DNA from: Leptotrichiaceae bacterium
GTDB lineage: Bacteria; Fusobacteriota; Fusobacteriia; Fusobacteriales; Leptotrichiaceae
Assembly (NCBI GenBank): GCA_030532815.1
Contig: JAUNKI010000022.1
Coordinates: forward strand, 4,180 to 18,178
Direction of reading: 5' to 3'
Length of the DNA stretch: 13,999 nt
The first letter of the stretch is position 1, and every line of letters begins with the position of its first letter. Below, piece by piece: positions 1-7,060 of this stretch. The notes beneath the pieces are model-generated. The model did no database searches. It saw only the letters and a program-made list of their open reading frames with translations, and was not told where the DNA came from. Position numbers and translations under genes: made by a program.

Positions 1-84
1 GATGAGAAGAAAACAGATGAAAAAGAAGCTAAAGAAACAACAACGGAAACAAAAGAAAAGGAAAGAGCTTCTTCAAGTAAATAA
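1..84 (+). CDS. C-terminal tail of an upstream Lys/Glu/Thr-rich protein (5' end outside window)
   Basis: Frame 1 is open from the first base to TAA at 82-84 and gives 27 residues of highly charged, low-complexity tail rich in Lys, Glu and Thr, ending E-R-A-S-S-S-K. The next gene (114-365) ends in E-R-A-T-S-S-K with nearly the same DNA, including an identical tcaagtaaataa at the stop, so the two genes are probably tandem paralogues or share a duplicated tail. The start and any domain lie upstream, so no function can be given. Such tails are common at the end of small exported proteins in fusobacteria, but that is inference. Confidence 0.7.
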   Translation, partial: DEKKTDEKEAKETTTETKEKERASSSK

Positions 85-113
85 AAAAATATGAATTTTA
101 CGGAGGTAACAAA

Positions 114-365
114 ATGAAAAATTTAAAAAAAGTACTATTATTTTTAACGGCAGTTTGTGCAGTTTCGTTCGGAAATAATGTTAAAAAGGATAATAAGGAC
201 GAGATGTGCAAAGATAAGGACAATAAGACGGTAAAATGTCCCGTAAAAGTAAAGGATAACGGTGAAATGATTAAAAAAGGCGATTCTAAACAGAACGGGA
301 TGAAAAAGCCTGAAAAAAGCAAAACTGAAAAAAAGAAAAAAGAAAGAGCAACTTCAAGTAAATAA
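114..365 (+). CDS. Small exported Lys-rich protein of unknown function
   Basis: This 83-residue protein starts at ATG 114 behind a clear GGAGG (102-106). Residues 1-20 form a signal peptide: basic M-K-N-L-K-K, a hydrophobic core, and A-V-S-F-G as a likely cleavage region. The mature part is about 63 residues, very hydrophilic and Lys-rich, with two cysteines (C32 and C42) that could form a disulphide or bind a ligand. The signal-peptide Cys15 has no good lipobox around it. The last residues, K-E-R-A-T-S-S-K, match the tail of the preceding CDS, pointing to tandem duplication. The stop is 14 bases from the apbE start, so the two are probably cotranscribed. I do not recognise the family. A periplasmic partner of the adjacent redox genes is possible but unsupported. 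Confidence 0.75.
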   Translation: MKNLKKVLLFLTAVCAVSFGNNVKKDNKDEMCKDKDNKTVKCPVKVKDNGEMIKKGDSKQNGMKKPEKSKTEKKKKERATSSK

Positions 366-379
366 GGGAGAAATTTTAA

Positions 380-1381
380 ATGGACGAGCTTTATAAAGTA
401 CAGACAAGATTTCTTTTTCATTCAAATATAAAAATAAAAATACCTGATAAATATGAAGAAAGTTTTTTCGATGAATTTTTTTCGATTTTGGAAAATATAA
501 ATAAAATGTATAATTCCTATTCTGAAAATTCTTTTATTGACAGAATAAATAAAAATGCAGGTAAATTTGTTAAGGTAAATGACAGAACGGTAGAAATGCT
601 GGAGAGAATATTATACTTTTCGGATATACTGGAAGGTGAATATGACATTACAATAATGCCCCTTATAAAACTTTGGGGATTTTATAAAGCGAATGTGACT
701 TCTGTTCCTGACAGAGAAAAAATAGAAGAAATAAAAAAAACTGTCGATTATAAAAAAATAAAGATAAACAAAATAAACAATGAAGTAAAAATAGATGCCG
801 GTCAGGAAATAATAACCGGCTCTTTTATAAAATCCTATGCAATAGACCGGCTTTCTGAAAAAATGAAAGAAAAAGGAATAACCGATGCGGTTATCAATGC
901 AGGAGGGAGCAGCATACTGTCAATAAACAACAATGAAAATCAAAATCTGGGAATTATAATTGAAAATCCGAATCCTCATAAGAATATCGAAAAAGATCCG
1001 AAAGGATATCCGAGCAGGATAACAGACAGTGAGTATAGGGGAAATGATGAATATAATGATTTATTTGATATAGAAATTTCAAATGAGGCATACTCCACAT
1101 CAAATCAGATAAATACATATATTGAAATAAACGGAGAAAAATACGGGCATATAATAAGTCCCAAAACAGGATATCCGGGAAAAAACAGGCAGATAGGAAT
1201 TATAACAGAAAAGGCTTTTGACGGGGATATAATTTCCACAGGACTGTTTAACCAGTCTCCTGAAAATTTTCAGAAAATAATAAAAAGACTTTCAAAAGAA
1301 ATGAAAGTGGAAGGCTATTTAATAGACGGTAACGGAAAAATACATTATTCTGAAAATTTTTCAGATTATATGGATATTTAA
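380..1381 (+). CDS. apbE: ApbE-family FAD:protein FMN transferase, no signal peptide
   Basis: ApbE enzymes transfer FMN from FAD to a Thr or Ser of target proteins such as RnfD, RnfG, NqrB and NqrC. This 333-residue protein has the family layout: the N-terminal N-S-Y-S-E-N-S-F-I-D-R-I-N segment (45-57), V-I-N-A-G-G (171-176), an S-T-S segment (239-241), H-I-I-S-P-K-T-G-Y-P (257-266), and a metal-site D283...T287 in D-G-D-I-I-S-T. Several positions depart from consensus: K-S-Y-A instead of K-G-Y-A (151-154), S260 where Asp is usual, and S-T-S-N where T-S-G is usual. About 20 extra charged residues follow N-P near 197. A TAA at 377-379 directly precedes the ATG, so there is no in-frame upstream extension and the protein lacks the usual export signal. 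The Shine-Dalgarno site is AGGGAG (365-370). Placement before rnfC and rnfD supports a flavinylation role. Family assignment is firm; activity and target are less sure. Confidence 0.85.
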   Translation: MDELYKVQTRFLFHSNIKIKIPDKYEESFFDEFFSILENINKMYNSYSENSFIDRINKNAGKFVKVNDRTVEMLERILYFSDILEGEYDITIMPLIKLWGFYKANVTSVPDREKIEEIKKTVDYKKIKINKINNEVKIDAGQEIITGSFIKSYAIDRLSEKMKEKGITDAVINAGGSSILSINNNENQNLGIIIENPNPHKNIEKDPKGYPSRITDSEYRGNDEYNDLFDIEISNEAYSTSNQINTYIEINGEKYGHIISPKTGYPGKNRQIGIITEKAFDGDIISTGLFNQSPENFQKIIKRLSKEMKVEGYLIDGNGKIHYSENFSDYMDI

Positions 1382-1422
1382 CGGAAAAGATTATGAAAAT
1401 AATAAATAAAAAAGAGGTTTAA

Positions 1423-2739
1423 ATGAAAAGTACGGCAAATGAAAAAATGAATATACATTCTATAAAATATATGACTAAAAAAACAGGAATTTCAAAAATG
1501 GAAGATCCCGAATTTTTTTATGTTCCGTTGTCGCAGCATATAGGACAGAGTTCATCGGAAAAAGTAAAAAAAGGAGATTATATAAACCAGTATCAGAAAA
1601 TAGGTGAAATAACAGGAAATATCTCTGCGGCAATTCATTCTCCGGTATCGGGAATTGTAGAAGAAATTACTGAAAGTTACGGTATAAACGGAAATATTGT
1701 GAAGACGGTTAAAATAAGAAACGACTTTAAATATAACACGGAACTTGGAAAAAAAAGAGAAATGAAAAAACTGAATGAATATACAAAGGATGAAATTCTT
1801 TCGGCAATAAAAGATGCAGGAATAGTAGGTGAAGGAGGTGCACAGTTTCCGACTCACGTAAAATACGATATAAAGGATAAGGCAGTAGAAACTTTTATTT
1901 TAAACGGTGCCGAATGTGAGCCGTATCTGACGGCGGATTACACAATTATGAAAGAATGGACTGAAGAACTTTTTGACGGAATAAGAATAGTCGAAAGGCT
2001 TATTTCACCTAAAGAAATAGTCATAGGCATTGAAGAAGAAAACAAGGAACTTTTGGAAAGACTTTCGGAAATCATTAAAAATAAAAATATGAAAAATATA
2101 AGAATTCAGATATTGCCCACAGAATATCCTCAGGGAAGTGAGCTGCATCTTATAAAGACCGTTACAGGAAAGGAAATAGGAAAAGGAGAACTGCCCCTAA
2201 ATTCGGGAGTTGTAGTAAGTAACGTCGGAACGGTGAAATCAATATACGATGCATTTATAGAAGGAAAACCGTTAATAGAAAGGATAGTTACGATTTCCGG
2301 AGAAAAAATTGAAAAAAAAGGAAATTATTTACTTAAAATAGGAACACCGTTAAGTCACATTATAGAAAAAATGAATCCTGAAAAAGAAGCAAAAATTATT
2401 TTCGGAGGTCCGATGATGGGAGAAGAAATGAAAAATATGGAAGCTCCCGTTGTAAAAGGAACATCGGGAGTACTGTTTCTGTCTTCGGATATTGACAAAA
2501 TAGAAAGAAATAACTGTATATCCTGTGGTTACTGTGTAGACGTATGTCCTATGGGACTTATGCCTATGAAGTTTGAAGAAATGTACAGAAAAGGAAAATA
2601 TAAAAAGCTGGTGAAACTGAACCTTGATGTATGTATAGAATGCGGTGCCTGTGAATATTCCTGTCCTTCAAGAGTACCGTTAATAAAAAGTATAAAGGAA
2701 GGGAAAAAAATATTGAGGGAGAGAGGAGAAATGAGATAA
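1423..2739 (+). CDS. rnfC: Electron transport complex subunit RnfC
   Basis: RnfC is the peripheral iron-sulphur flavoprotein of the Rnf complex, which moves electrons between NADH and ferredoxin coupled to ion transport. The 438 residues show an N-terminal barrel-sandwich part (H-S-P-V-S-G-I-V, 72-79), the nucleotide/FMN-binding motif G-I-V-G-E-G-G-A-Q-F-P-T-H-V-K (133-147), N-G-A-E-C-E-P-Y (161-168), G-G-P-M-M-G (328-333), and two 4Fe-4S motifs: C365, C368, C371, C375 and C404, C407, C410, C414. Length fits the short form of RnfC without the long C-terminal repeats of the E. coli protein. The start follows GAGG at 1414-1417. The stop overlaps the rnfD start by one base (TAATG), implying translational coupling. 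Oddity: only rnfD follows; rnfG, rnfE, rnfA and rnfB are not in the window. Confidence 0.93.
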   Translation: MKSTANEKMNIHSIKYMTKKTGISKMEDPEFFYVPLSQHIGQSSSEKVKKGDYINQYQKIGEITGNISAAIHSPVSGIVEEITESYGINGNIVKTVKIRNDFKYNTELGKKREMKKLNEYTKDEILSAIKDAGIVGEGGAQFPTHVKYDIKDKAVETFILNGAECEPYLTADYTIMKEWTEELFDGIRIVERLISPKEIVIGIEEENKELLERLSEIIKNKNMKNIRIQILPTEYPQGSELHLIKTVTGKEIGKGELPLNSGVVVSNVGTVKSIYDAFIEGKPLIERIVTISGEKIEKKGNYLLKIGTPLSHIIEKMNPEKEAKIIFGGPMMGEEMKNMEAPVVKGTSGVLFLSSDIDKIERNNCISCGYCVDVCPMGLMPMKFEEMYRKGKYKKLVKLNLDVCIECGACEYSCPSRVPLIKSIKEGKKILRERGEMR

Positions 2740-3827
2740 TGGAAAAAGTGCTTAAAACATACACACCTCATATAAGAGTAAATGACAGTGTAGCAAAAGT
2801 AATGTTCGATGTTGTCCTGGCACTGTTGCCGTCTGTAGTGGTTGCATATGCGGTATACGGTATAAAGCCCGTTCTTGTCGTCCTGACTTCTGTCTCGAGT
2901 GCACTTTTGTCGGAATATCTTTTTTCGGTTCTGTTTTTTAAAAAATATGATTCAATAAAAGATGTTTCCGGAATTGTAACGGGAATACTGCTCGGAATGA
3001 CTCTTGCGCCTTTCACTCCTTTGTATGTAGTAGCTTTCGGAGCTTCAATGGCGGTAATATTTGGGAAACTTGTATATAGCGGATTAGGAAGAAATATGTT
3101 CAATCCTGCATTAGTAGGAAGAGAATTTATGACGGTATTTTTTCCGTCTATCATGTCTTCAGGATTAATATGGTTCAGTCAGGAGGAATTAAAAATTTCA
3201 GGAGTGAAATTTTTCTCTCTTTTGGGGGATTTTTCTTTATTTAATTATCTTGATAAAACATTATTGAACCCTTCGGGAGCCATAGGAGAATTTTCGATAT
3301 TTTTTCTTGTTTCAGGGGGAATATATCTGCTTATAAGAGACAGAATATCATGGCATATCCCTGTTTCAATGTTTGTTACTGTATTTTTCGGATTTTATTT
3401 AATGGCGGTTTTAGGGATAGAAGCGAGTCTGTCTATGGGAGGGCTTATGCTGGCAGGGATATTTATGGCTACAGATATGCCGTCAAGTCCTTCAAATTCA
3501 GCAGGAAAAATATATTACGGGATAATGACTGGAGTAGCGGTTATTATATGCTGGTACCAGAATATACGTTTTGAAACGTTATCTTATTCAATTCTTGTAT
3601 TAAATGCTTTTGCTCAGCCTGTAAATTATATTTTCAGACCGAAAGTTTTCGGGAAAAAATCCCTTTTAAAGGAGCGTTTCATCAAAGGTGCGGGACTGAC
3701 TTTTATTATAGGAATAACGGTGTATTTTCTTACAATTTTACATCATGCAGCTCTTGTAAGTTATCTTGTGTACATTTATATTTTTTATACGGTTATAAAA
3801 TTAATATTGTCAAATGAGATAAAATAG
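2739..3827 (+). CDS. rnfD: Electron transport complex subunit RnfD (RnfD/NqrB family), atypical flavinylation site
   Basis: RnfD is a polytopic membrane subunit that normally carries covalent FMN on its outer face. The 362-residue protein has family motifs: T-P-H (9-11), D-V-S-G-I-V-T-G-I-L-L (75-85), G-L-G-R-N-M-F-N-P-A-L-V-G-R (115-128), S-G-A-I-G-E-F-S (179-186, the usual G-S-I-G-E-T-S) and F-M-A-T-D-M-P-S-S-P (242-251). Many hydrophobic segments indicate a multi-spanning membrane protein. The flavin-accepting stretch, usually D-x-x-S/T-G-A-T, should lie between residues 145 and 165. The closest match is K-I-S-G-V-K (152-157), with Lys157 in place of Thr. ATG 2739 overlaps the rnfC stop, and AGGAGA at 2724-2729 serves as Shine-Dalgarno. 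Family assignment is sure; covalent FMN loading is doubtful. Confidence 0.9.
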   Translation: MEKVLKTYTPHIRVNDSVAKVMFDVVLALLPSVVVAYAVYGIKPVLVVLTSVSSALLSEYLFSVLFFKKYDSIKDVSGIVTGILLGMTLAPFTPLYVVAFGASMAVIFGKLVYSGLGRNMFNPALVGREFMTVFFPSIMSSGLIWFSQEELKISGVKFFSLLGDFSLFNYLDKTLLNPSGAIGEFSIFFLVSGGIYLLIRDRISWHIPVSMFVTVFFGFYLMAVLGIEASLSMGGLMLAGIFMATDMPSSPSNSAGKIYYGIMTGVAVIICWYQNIRFETLSYSILVLNAFAQPVNYIFRPKVFGKKSLLKERFIKGAGLTFIIGITVYFLTILHHAALVSYLVYIYIFYTVIKLILSNEIK

Positions 3828-3838
3828 AGTATCATTAA

Positions 3839-3854
3839 TAATAATCCATTATTA
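3839..3854. repeat. Short AT-rich inverted repeat just before mfd
   Basis: TAATAAT, two C residues, and ATTATTA form a 16-bp inverted repeat with 7-bp perfect arms. It sits in the 34-base gap between rnfD and the annotated mfd ATG, where a Shine-Dalgarno site would be expected. The loop is too short for a good RNA hairpin, so if functional it would act as a DNA operator. In such AT-rich sequence it may be chance. Confidence 0.25.
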
Positions 3855-3861
3855 AAATAAT

Positions 3862-6800
3862 ATGGAAATTTTAAAAGAAAGAGATTTGAAGATTGAAATG
3901 AATAATTTAAAGTTTTTAGATACTATGGACGGCAATACTCTAAAATCTGAAAACAAAATTTACCGAGGAGCAGTTCCTTGGGTTTTGTTTTGTTCAAATG
4001 AAAAAAAGATAATATATGTGTCCACTTCAAACAGAAATCTGGAAAATTATTATGATATGCTAGAAGGTTTTAATTCCGGGCAGAAAAAAATATCGATGTT
4101 TGAAAATATTTCCAGCAGGAAAGAAGATTTGACAGGGATAAATATAGAACTGCTTGATATATTGAAAAATCAGTCTGATTTTATACTCTTCCTAAACTTG
4201 CAGATAACTTTGGATATATTTTTTGAAAAAGTAAATATTATAAACTTTGAAACAGGAGGCAGCTACAAATTTTCGGATATTATCGACTTTTTAACGGATA
4301 ACGGATATTCCCAGTCTTATCTTGTGGAAAAAAAAGGGGAGTTCAGTAAAAGAGGAGATATTATAGATATTTTTCCTCCTGATCGTGAAAGTCCTTTAAG
4401 ATTGGAATTTTTTGATGAAGAACTTGAAAGTATAAGGGAATTTGATATTGATTCTCAGATATCTTCAGTAAAAAAAGAAAAAGTAAAAGTATTCGGAAAT
4501 ATTCTCTCAGGAAATAATTACGAATTTGTAGAACTTATAGAGGAACTGAAAAAAGATGATGTCGTAATAGTAATGGAAAACGAAGAGCTTCTCAATTATA
4601 AGCTGGAAGAATACATTTTAATTGATAGGAATAAGGAAAATATATACAGGAAAAGATATGAAAATCTGAAAAGAAAAAGTATCATTACTGAAACCGTAAA
4701 TTTTACCGAAGAACAGCTTAAAGTATTTAAAGACAGGGAAAAACTCAAAAAACTGTCTGAAAGAAAAAATATACAGATATATACGAAAAATTATGAAAAA
4801 AAGCTGCAGGAATATAATATTACACATGAAAAGAAAAAGAAAAACAGGATAGATATAATAAAATGCGGACTGTTTGAGGGATTTATTGCGAAAGATACCG
4901 TTGTACTCACTGACAGAGAACTTGACGGGTACATTTATGAAAAAAGGAGAAAAAGCAGTAAAGCCGTAAAATATAAAAAAGTAAATCAGATACTGATAGA
5001 TGATTATGTCATACACGTTCAGTATGGTGTGGGAATATATAAAGGAATTGAAACAATGGAAAACGGCGATTATCTGAAAATAAAATATGCCGATGAGGAT
5101 ATCCTTTATATTCCCGTGGAAAAGCTCGACAGACTGGAAAAATACATTTCTTACGGAGAAGAGCCGAAACTTTATAAGTTGGGGACAAGAGGATTTAAAA
5201 GAAAAAAAGAGAAATTGGCTGAAGATATAGAAAAGTTTGCAGCGGAACTGATAAAAATTCAGGCTCAGAGACAGAGTCAGAACGGATTTATATACGGTAA
5301 GGATACGGTCTGGCAGGAAGAGTTTGAAGCTCAGTTTCCTTTTGATGAAACAGAAGATCAGAAAAAAGCCATAAAAGATGTAAAAAATGATATGGAAGGT
5401 CCTTATATAATGGACAGAATAGTATGCGGAGACGTAGGATACGGAAAAACTGAAGTGGCAATGAGAGCAGCTTTTAAGGCGATAGAAAATTCCAGACAGG
5501 TGGCACTTATAGCACCTACTACGGTTTTAGCCGAACAGCATTATAAAAGATTTAAACAGAGATACGAAAATTATCCGGTGACAATAGAAAATTTATCAAG
5601 ATTGACCAAGAGCAGAACAAAGGAAATACTCAAAAATGCTAAAAACGGAGTTACCGATATGGTCATCGGGACACACAGACTGTTAAGTGAAGATGTGGAA
5701 TTTAAAAATCTGGGACTTCTTATAATAGATGAAGAACAGAAATTCGGTGTAAAGGCAAAGGAAATAATAAAGAAGAAACGTCAGAAAGTGGATGTTCTGA
5801 CTCTTACTGCCACACCTATACCGAGGACACTTAATCTTGCATTGCTCGGAATAAGGGAAATATCAGTAATAGATACACCGCCTGTAAACAGACTTCCCAT
5901 TATTACCGAAGTTACAAACTGGAACGAAGAAACGGTGAAGACTGCCATATTAAAAGAACTGTCAAGGGACGGACAGGTTTTTTATATTTACAACGATGTG
6001 AAACATATGAATTACAAAATAGAAGAATTAAGAAAAATGCTGCCCGATTTTGTAAAAATCGAATTTATTCACGGTCAGCTTCCTCCTAAGGAAATTAAAG
6101 ATAAAATAAGAAGGTTTGAACAGGGAGAATTTGACATACTTCTCGCTTCCACAATTATTGAAAACGGAATAGACATACCTAATGCAAATACTGTTTTAAT
6201 AGAAAATTTCAGTGCTTTGGGACTTTCTCAGGTATATCAGCTGAGGGGACGTGTAGGAAGAAGAGACAGACAGGGATACTGTTATCTTCTTAAAACACGT
6301 ACGGCTACAAAAAAAGGAAAGAAAAAAGAAGAAAGCATGCATAAAGTGGAAGGAATAAAATCAGGAGGTTTTCATATTTCAATGGAAGATCTTAAAATAA
6401 GAGGAGCAGGGGAAATTTTAGGAGAAAAACAGCACGGAACTATAGAAACATTCGGTTATGATCTTTATATAAAGATGCTTAATGAAGAAATTAAAAGGCA
6501 GAAAGGCGAGTGCAGGGAAAAAATAGAAAATGTGGAGATAATTCTGAAAGAAAAAGGATTTATTCCTGAAAACTATATTGAAAAGGAGGAAAGACTGAAT
6601 GTATATAAAAGATTTGCATTAGTTGAAAATCTTGATGAGCTTGACAGTTTTACAGCTGAAATAAGAGATCGTTTCGGGAAAATTCCTCCTGAAATGAAAA
6701 AGTTTATTCTGAATGTAAAGTTTAAAATATTTGCAGAAATAAATCATATTCAGATAATAGAAGAAGAAAAAGAATTTTTCAGGCTTTCCTTTGTAAAAAA

Positions 6801-6975
6801 TGCTCCTGAAGAAATAATGAAAAAAATGGAAGAAAGTATTAGTATGAAAGAAATTCGGAAAAATCATATGTTTGAAGAAATCGGTAGAAAAAATAATTCC
6901 CAGGAGATTTTTATAATTAAGGAAGCGGATAAAAATCAGTTTCTGGAATATTTGGAAAACATTAACGGAAAGTAA
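3862..6975 (+). CDS. mfd: Transcription-repair coupling factor Mfd
   Basis: Mfd removes stalled RNA polymerase at DNA lesions and recruits UvrA to start excision repair. The 1037 residues show the UvrB-like module with G-E-F-S-K-R-G-D-I-I-D-I-F-P-P (159-173), the polymerase-interaction domain starting near D-Y-V-I-H-V-Q-Y-G-V-G (381 on), Walker A G-D-V-G-Y-G-K-T (523-530), DEEQ (623-626), T-A-T-P-I-P-R-T (about 650), L-R-G-R-V-G-R (794-800), the translocation segment D-L-K-I-R-G-A-G-E-I-L-G (about 842-853), and the C-terminal domain. It is about 110 residues shorter than E. coli Mfd, mostly before the UvrB-like motif. No Shine-Dalgarno site precedes ATG 3862, and ATG 3898 is an alternative start. 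No terminator lies between rnfD and mfd, so readthrough transcription is likely. The start is uncertain; the identity is not. Confidence 0.95.
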   Translation: MEILKERDLKIEMNNLKFLDTMDGNTLKSENKIYRGAVPWVLFCSNEKKIIYVSTSNRNLENYYDMLEGFNSGQKKISMFENISSRKEDLTGINIELLDILKNQSDFILFLNLQITLDIFFEKVNIINFETGGSYKFSDIIDFLTDNGYSQSYLVEKKGEFSKRGDIIDIFPPDRESPLRLEFFDEELESIREFDIDSQISSVKKEKVKVFGNILSGNNYEFVELIEELKKDDVVIVMENEELLNYKLEEYILIDRNKENIYRKRYENLKRKSIITETVNFTEEQLKVFKDREKLKKLSERKNIQIYTKNYEKKLQEYNITHEKKKKNRIDIIKCGLFEGFIAKDTVVLTDRELDGYIYEKRRKSSKAVKYKKVNQILIDDYVIHVQYGVGIYKGIETMENGDYLKIKYADEDILYIPVEKLDRLEKYISYGEEPKLYKLGTRGFKRKKEKLAEDIEKFAAELIKIQAQRQSQNGFIYGKDTVWQEEFEAQFPFDETEDQKKAIKDVKNDMEGPYIMDRIVCGDVGYGKTEVAMRAAFKAIENSRQVALIAPTTVLAEQHYKRFKQRYENYPVTIENLSRLTKSRTKEILKNAKNGVTDMVIGTHRLLSEDVEFKNLGLLIIDEEQKFGVKAKEIIKKKRQKVDVLTLTATPIPRTLNLALLGIREISVIDTPPVNRLPIITEVTNWNEETVKTAILKELSRDGQVFYIYNDVKHMNYKIEELRKMLPDFVKIEFIHGQLPPKEIKDKIRRFEQGEFDILLASTIIENGIDIPNANTVLIENFSALGLSQVYQLRGRVGRRDRQGYCYLLKTRTATKKGKKKEESMHKVEGIKSGGFHISMEDLKIRGAGEILGEKQHGTIETFGYDLYIKMLNEEIKRQKGECREKIENVEIILKEKGFIPENYIEKEERLNVYKRFALVENLDELDSFTAEIRDRFGKIPPEMKKFILNVKFKIFAEINHIQIIEEEKEFFRLSFVKNAPEEIMKKMEESISMKEIRKNHMFEEIGRKNNSQEIFIIKEADKNQFLEYLENINGK

Positions 6976-7060
6976 ACAGTAAAAAAAGAAAAATATAATT
7001 TTCATAAAGTATAATATTTTAATAATAAGATTTTAAAATAGGAAATGAGGGGATTTATTA

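Noticed and set aside
98..421. 107-codon open frame on the - strand
   Set aside because: It is antisense to the small exported protein and apbE start. Its Phe/Leu/Ser-rich product is the shadow of a Lys/Glu-rich coding strand.
2768..3154. 128-codon - strand frame inside rnfD
   Set aside because: It is antisense to conserved RnfD motifs, with no ribosome-binding site and no recognisable domain.
3231..3300. S-G-A-I in RnfD (179-182) as the flavinylation motif
   Set aside because: Its surroundings (G-E-F-S, then a hydrophobic helix) match the separate conserved G-S-I-G-E-T-S segment downstream of the flavin site, and it has Ile where Thr would be needed.
3350..3574. 74-codon + strand frame inside rnfD
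   Set aside because: It lies fully inside rnfD in another frame, and the RnfD frame carries the conserved family motifs here.
6990..7016. Promoter before the esterase gene from two TATAAT hexamers
   Set aside because: No -35-like hexamer lies at suitable spacing, and TATAAT is frequent by chance in such AT-rich DNA.
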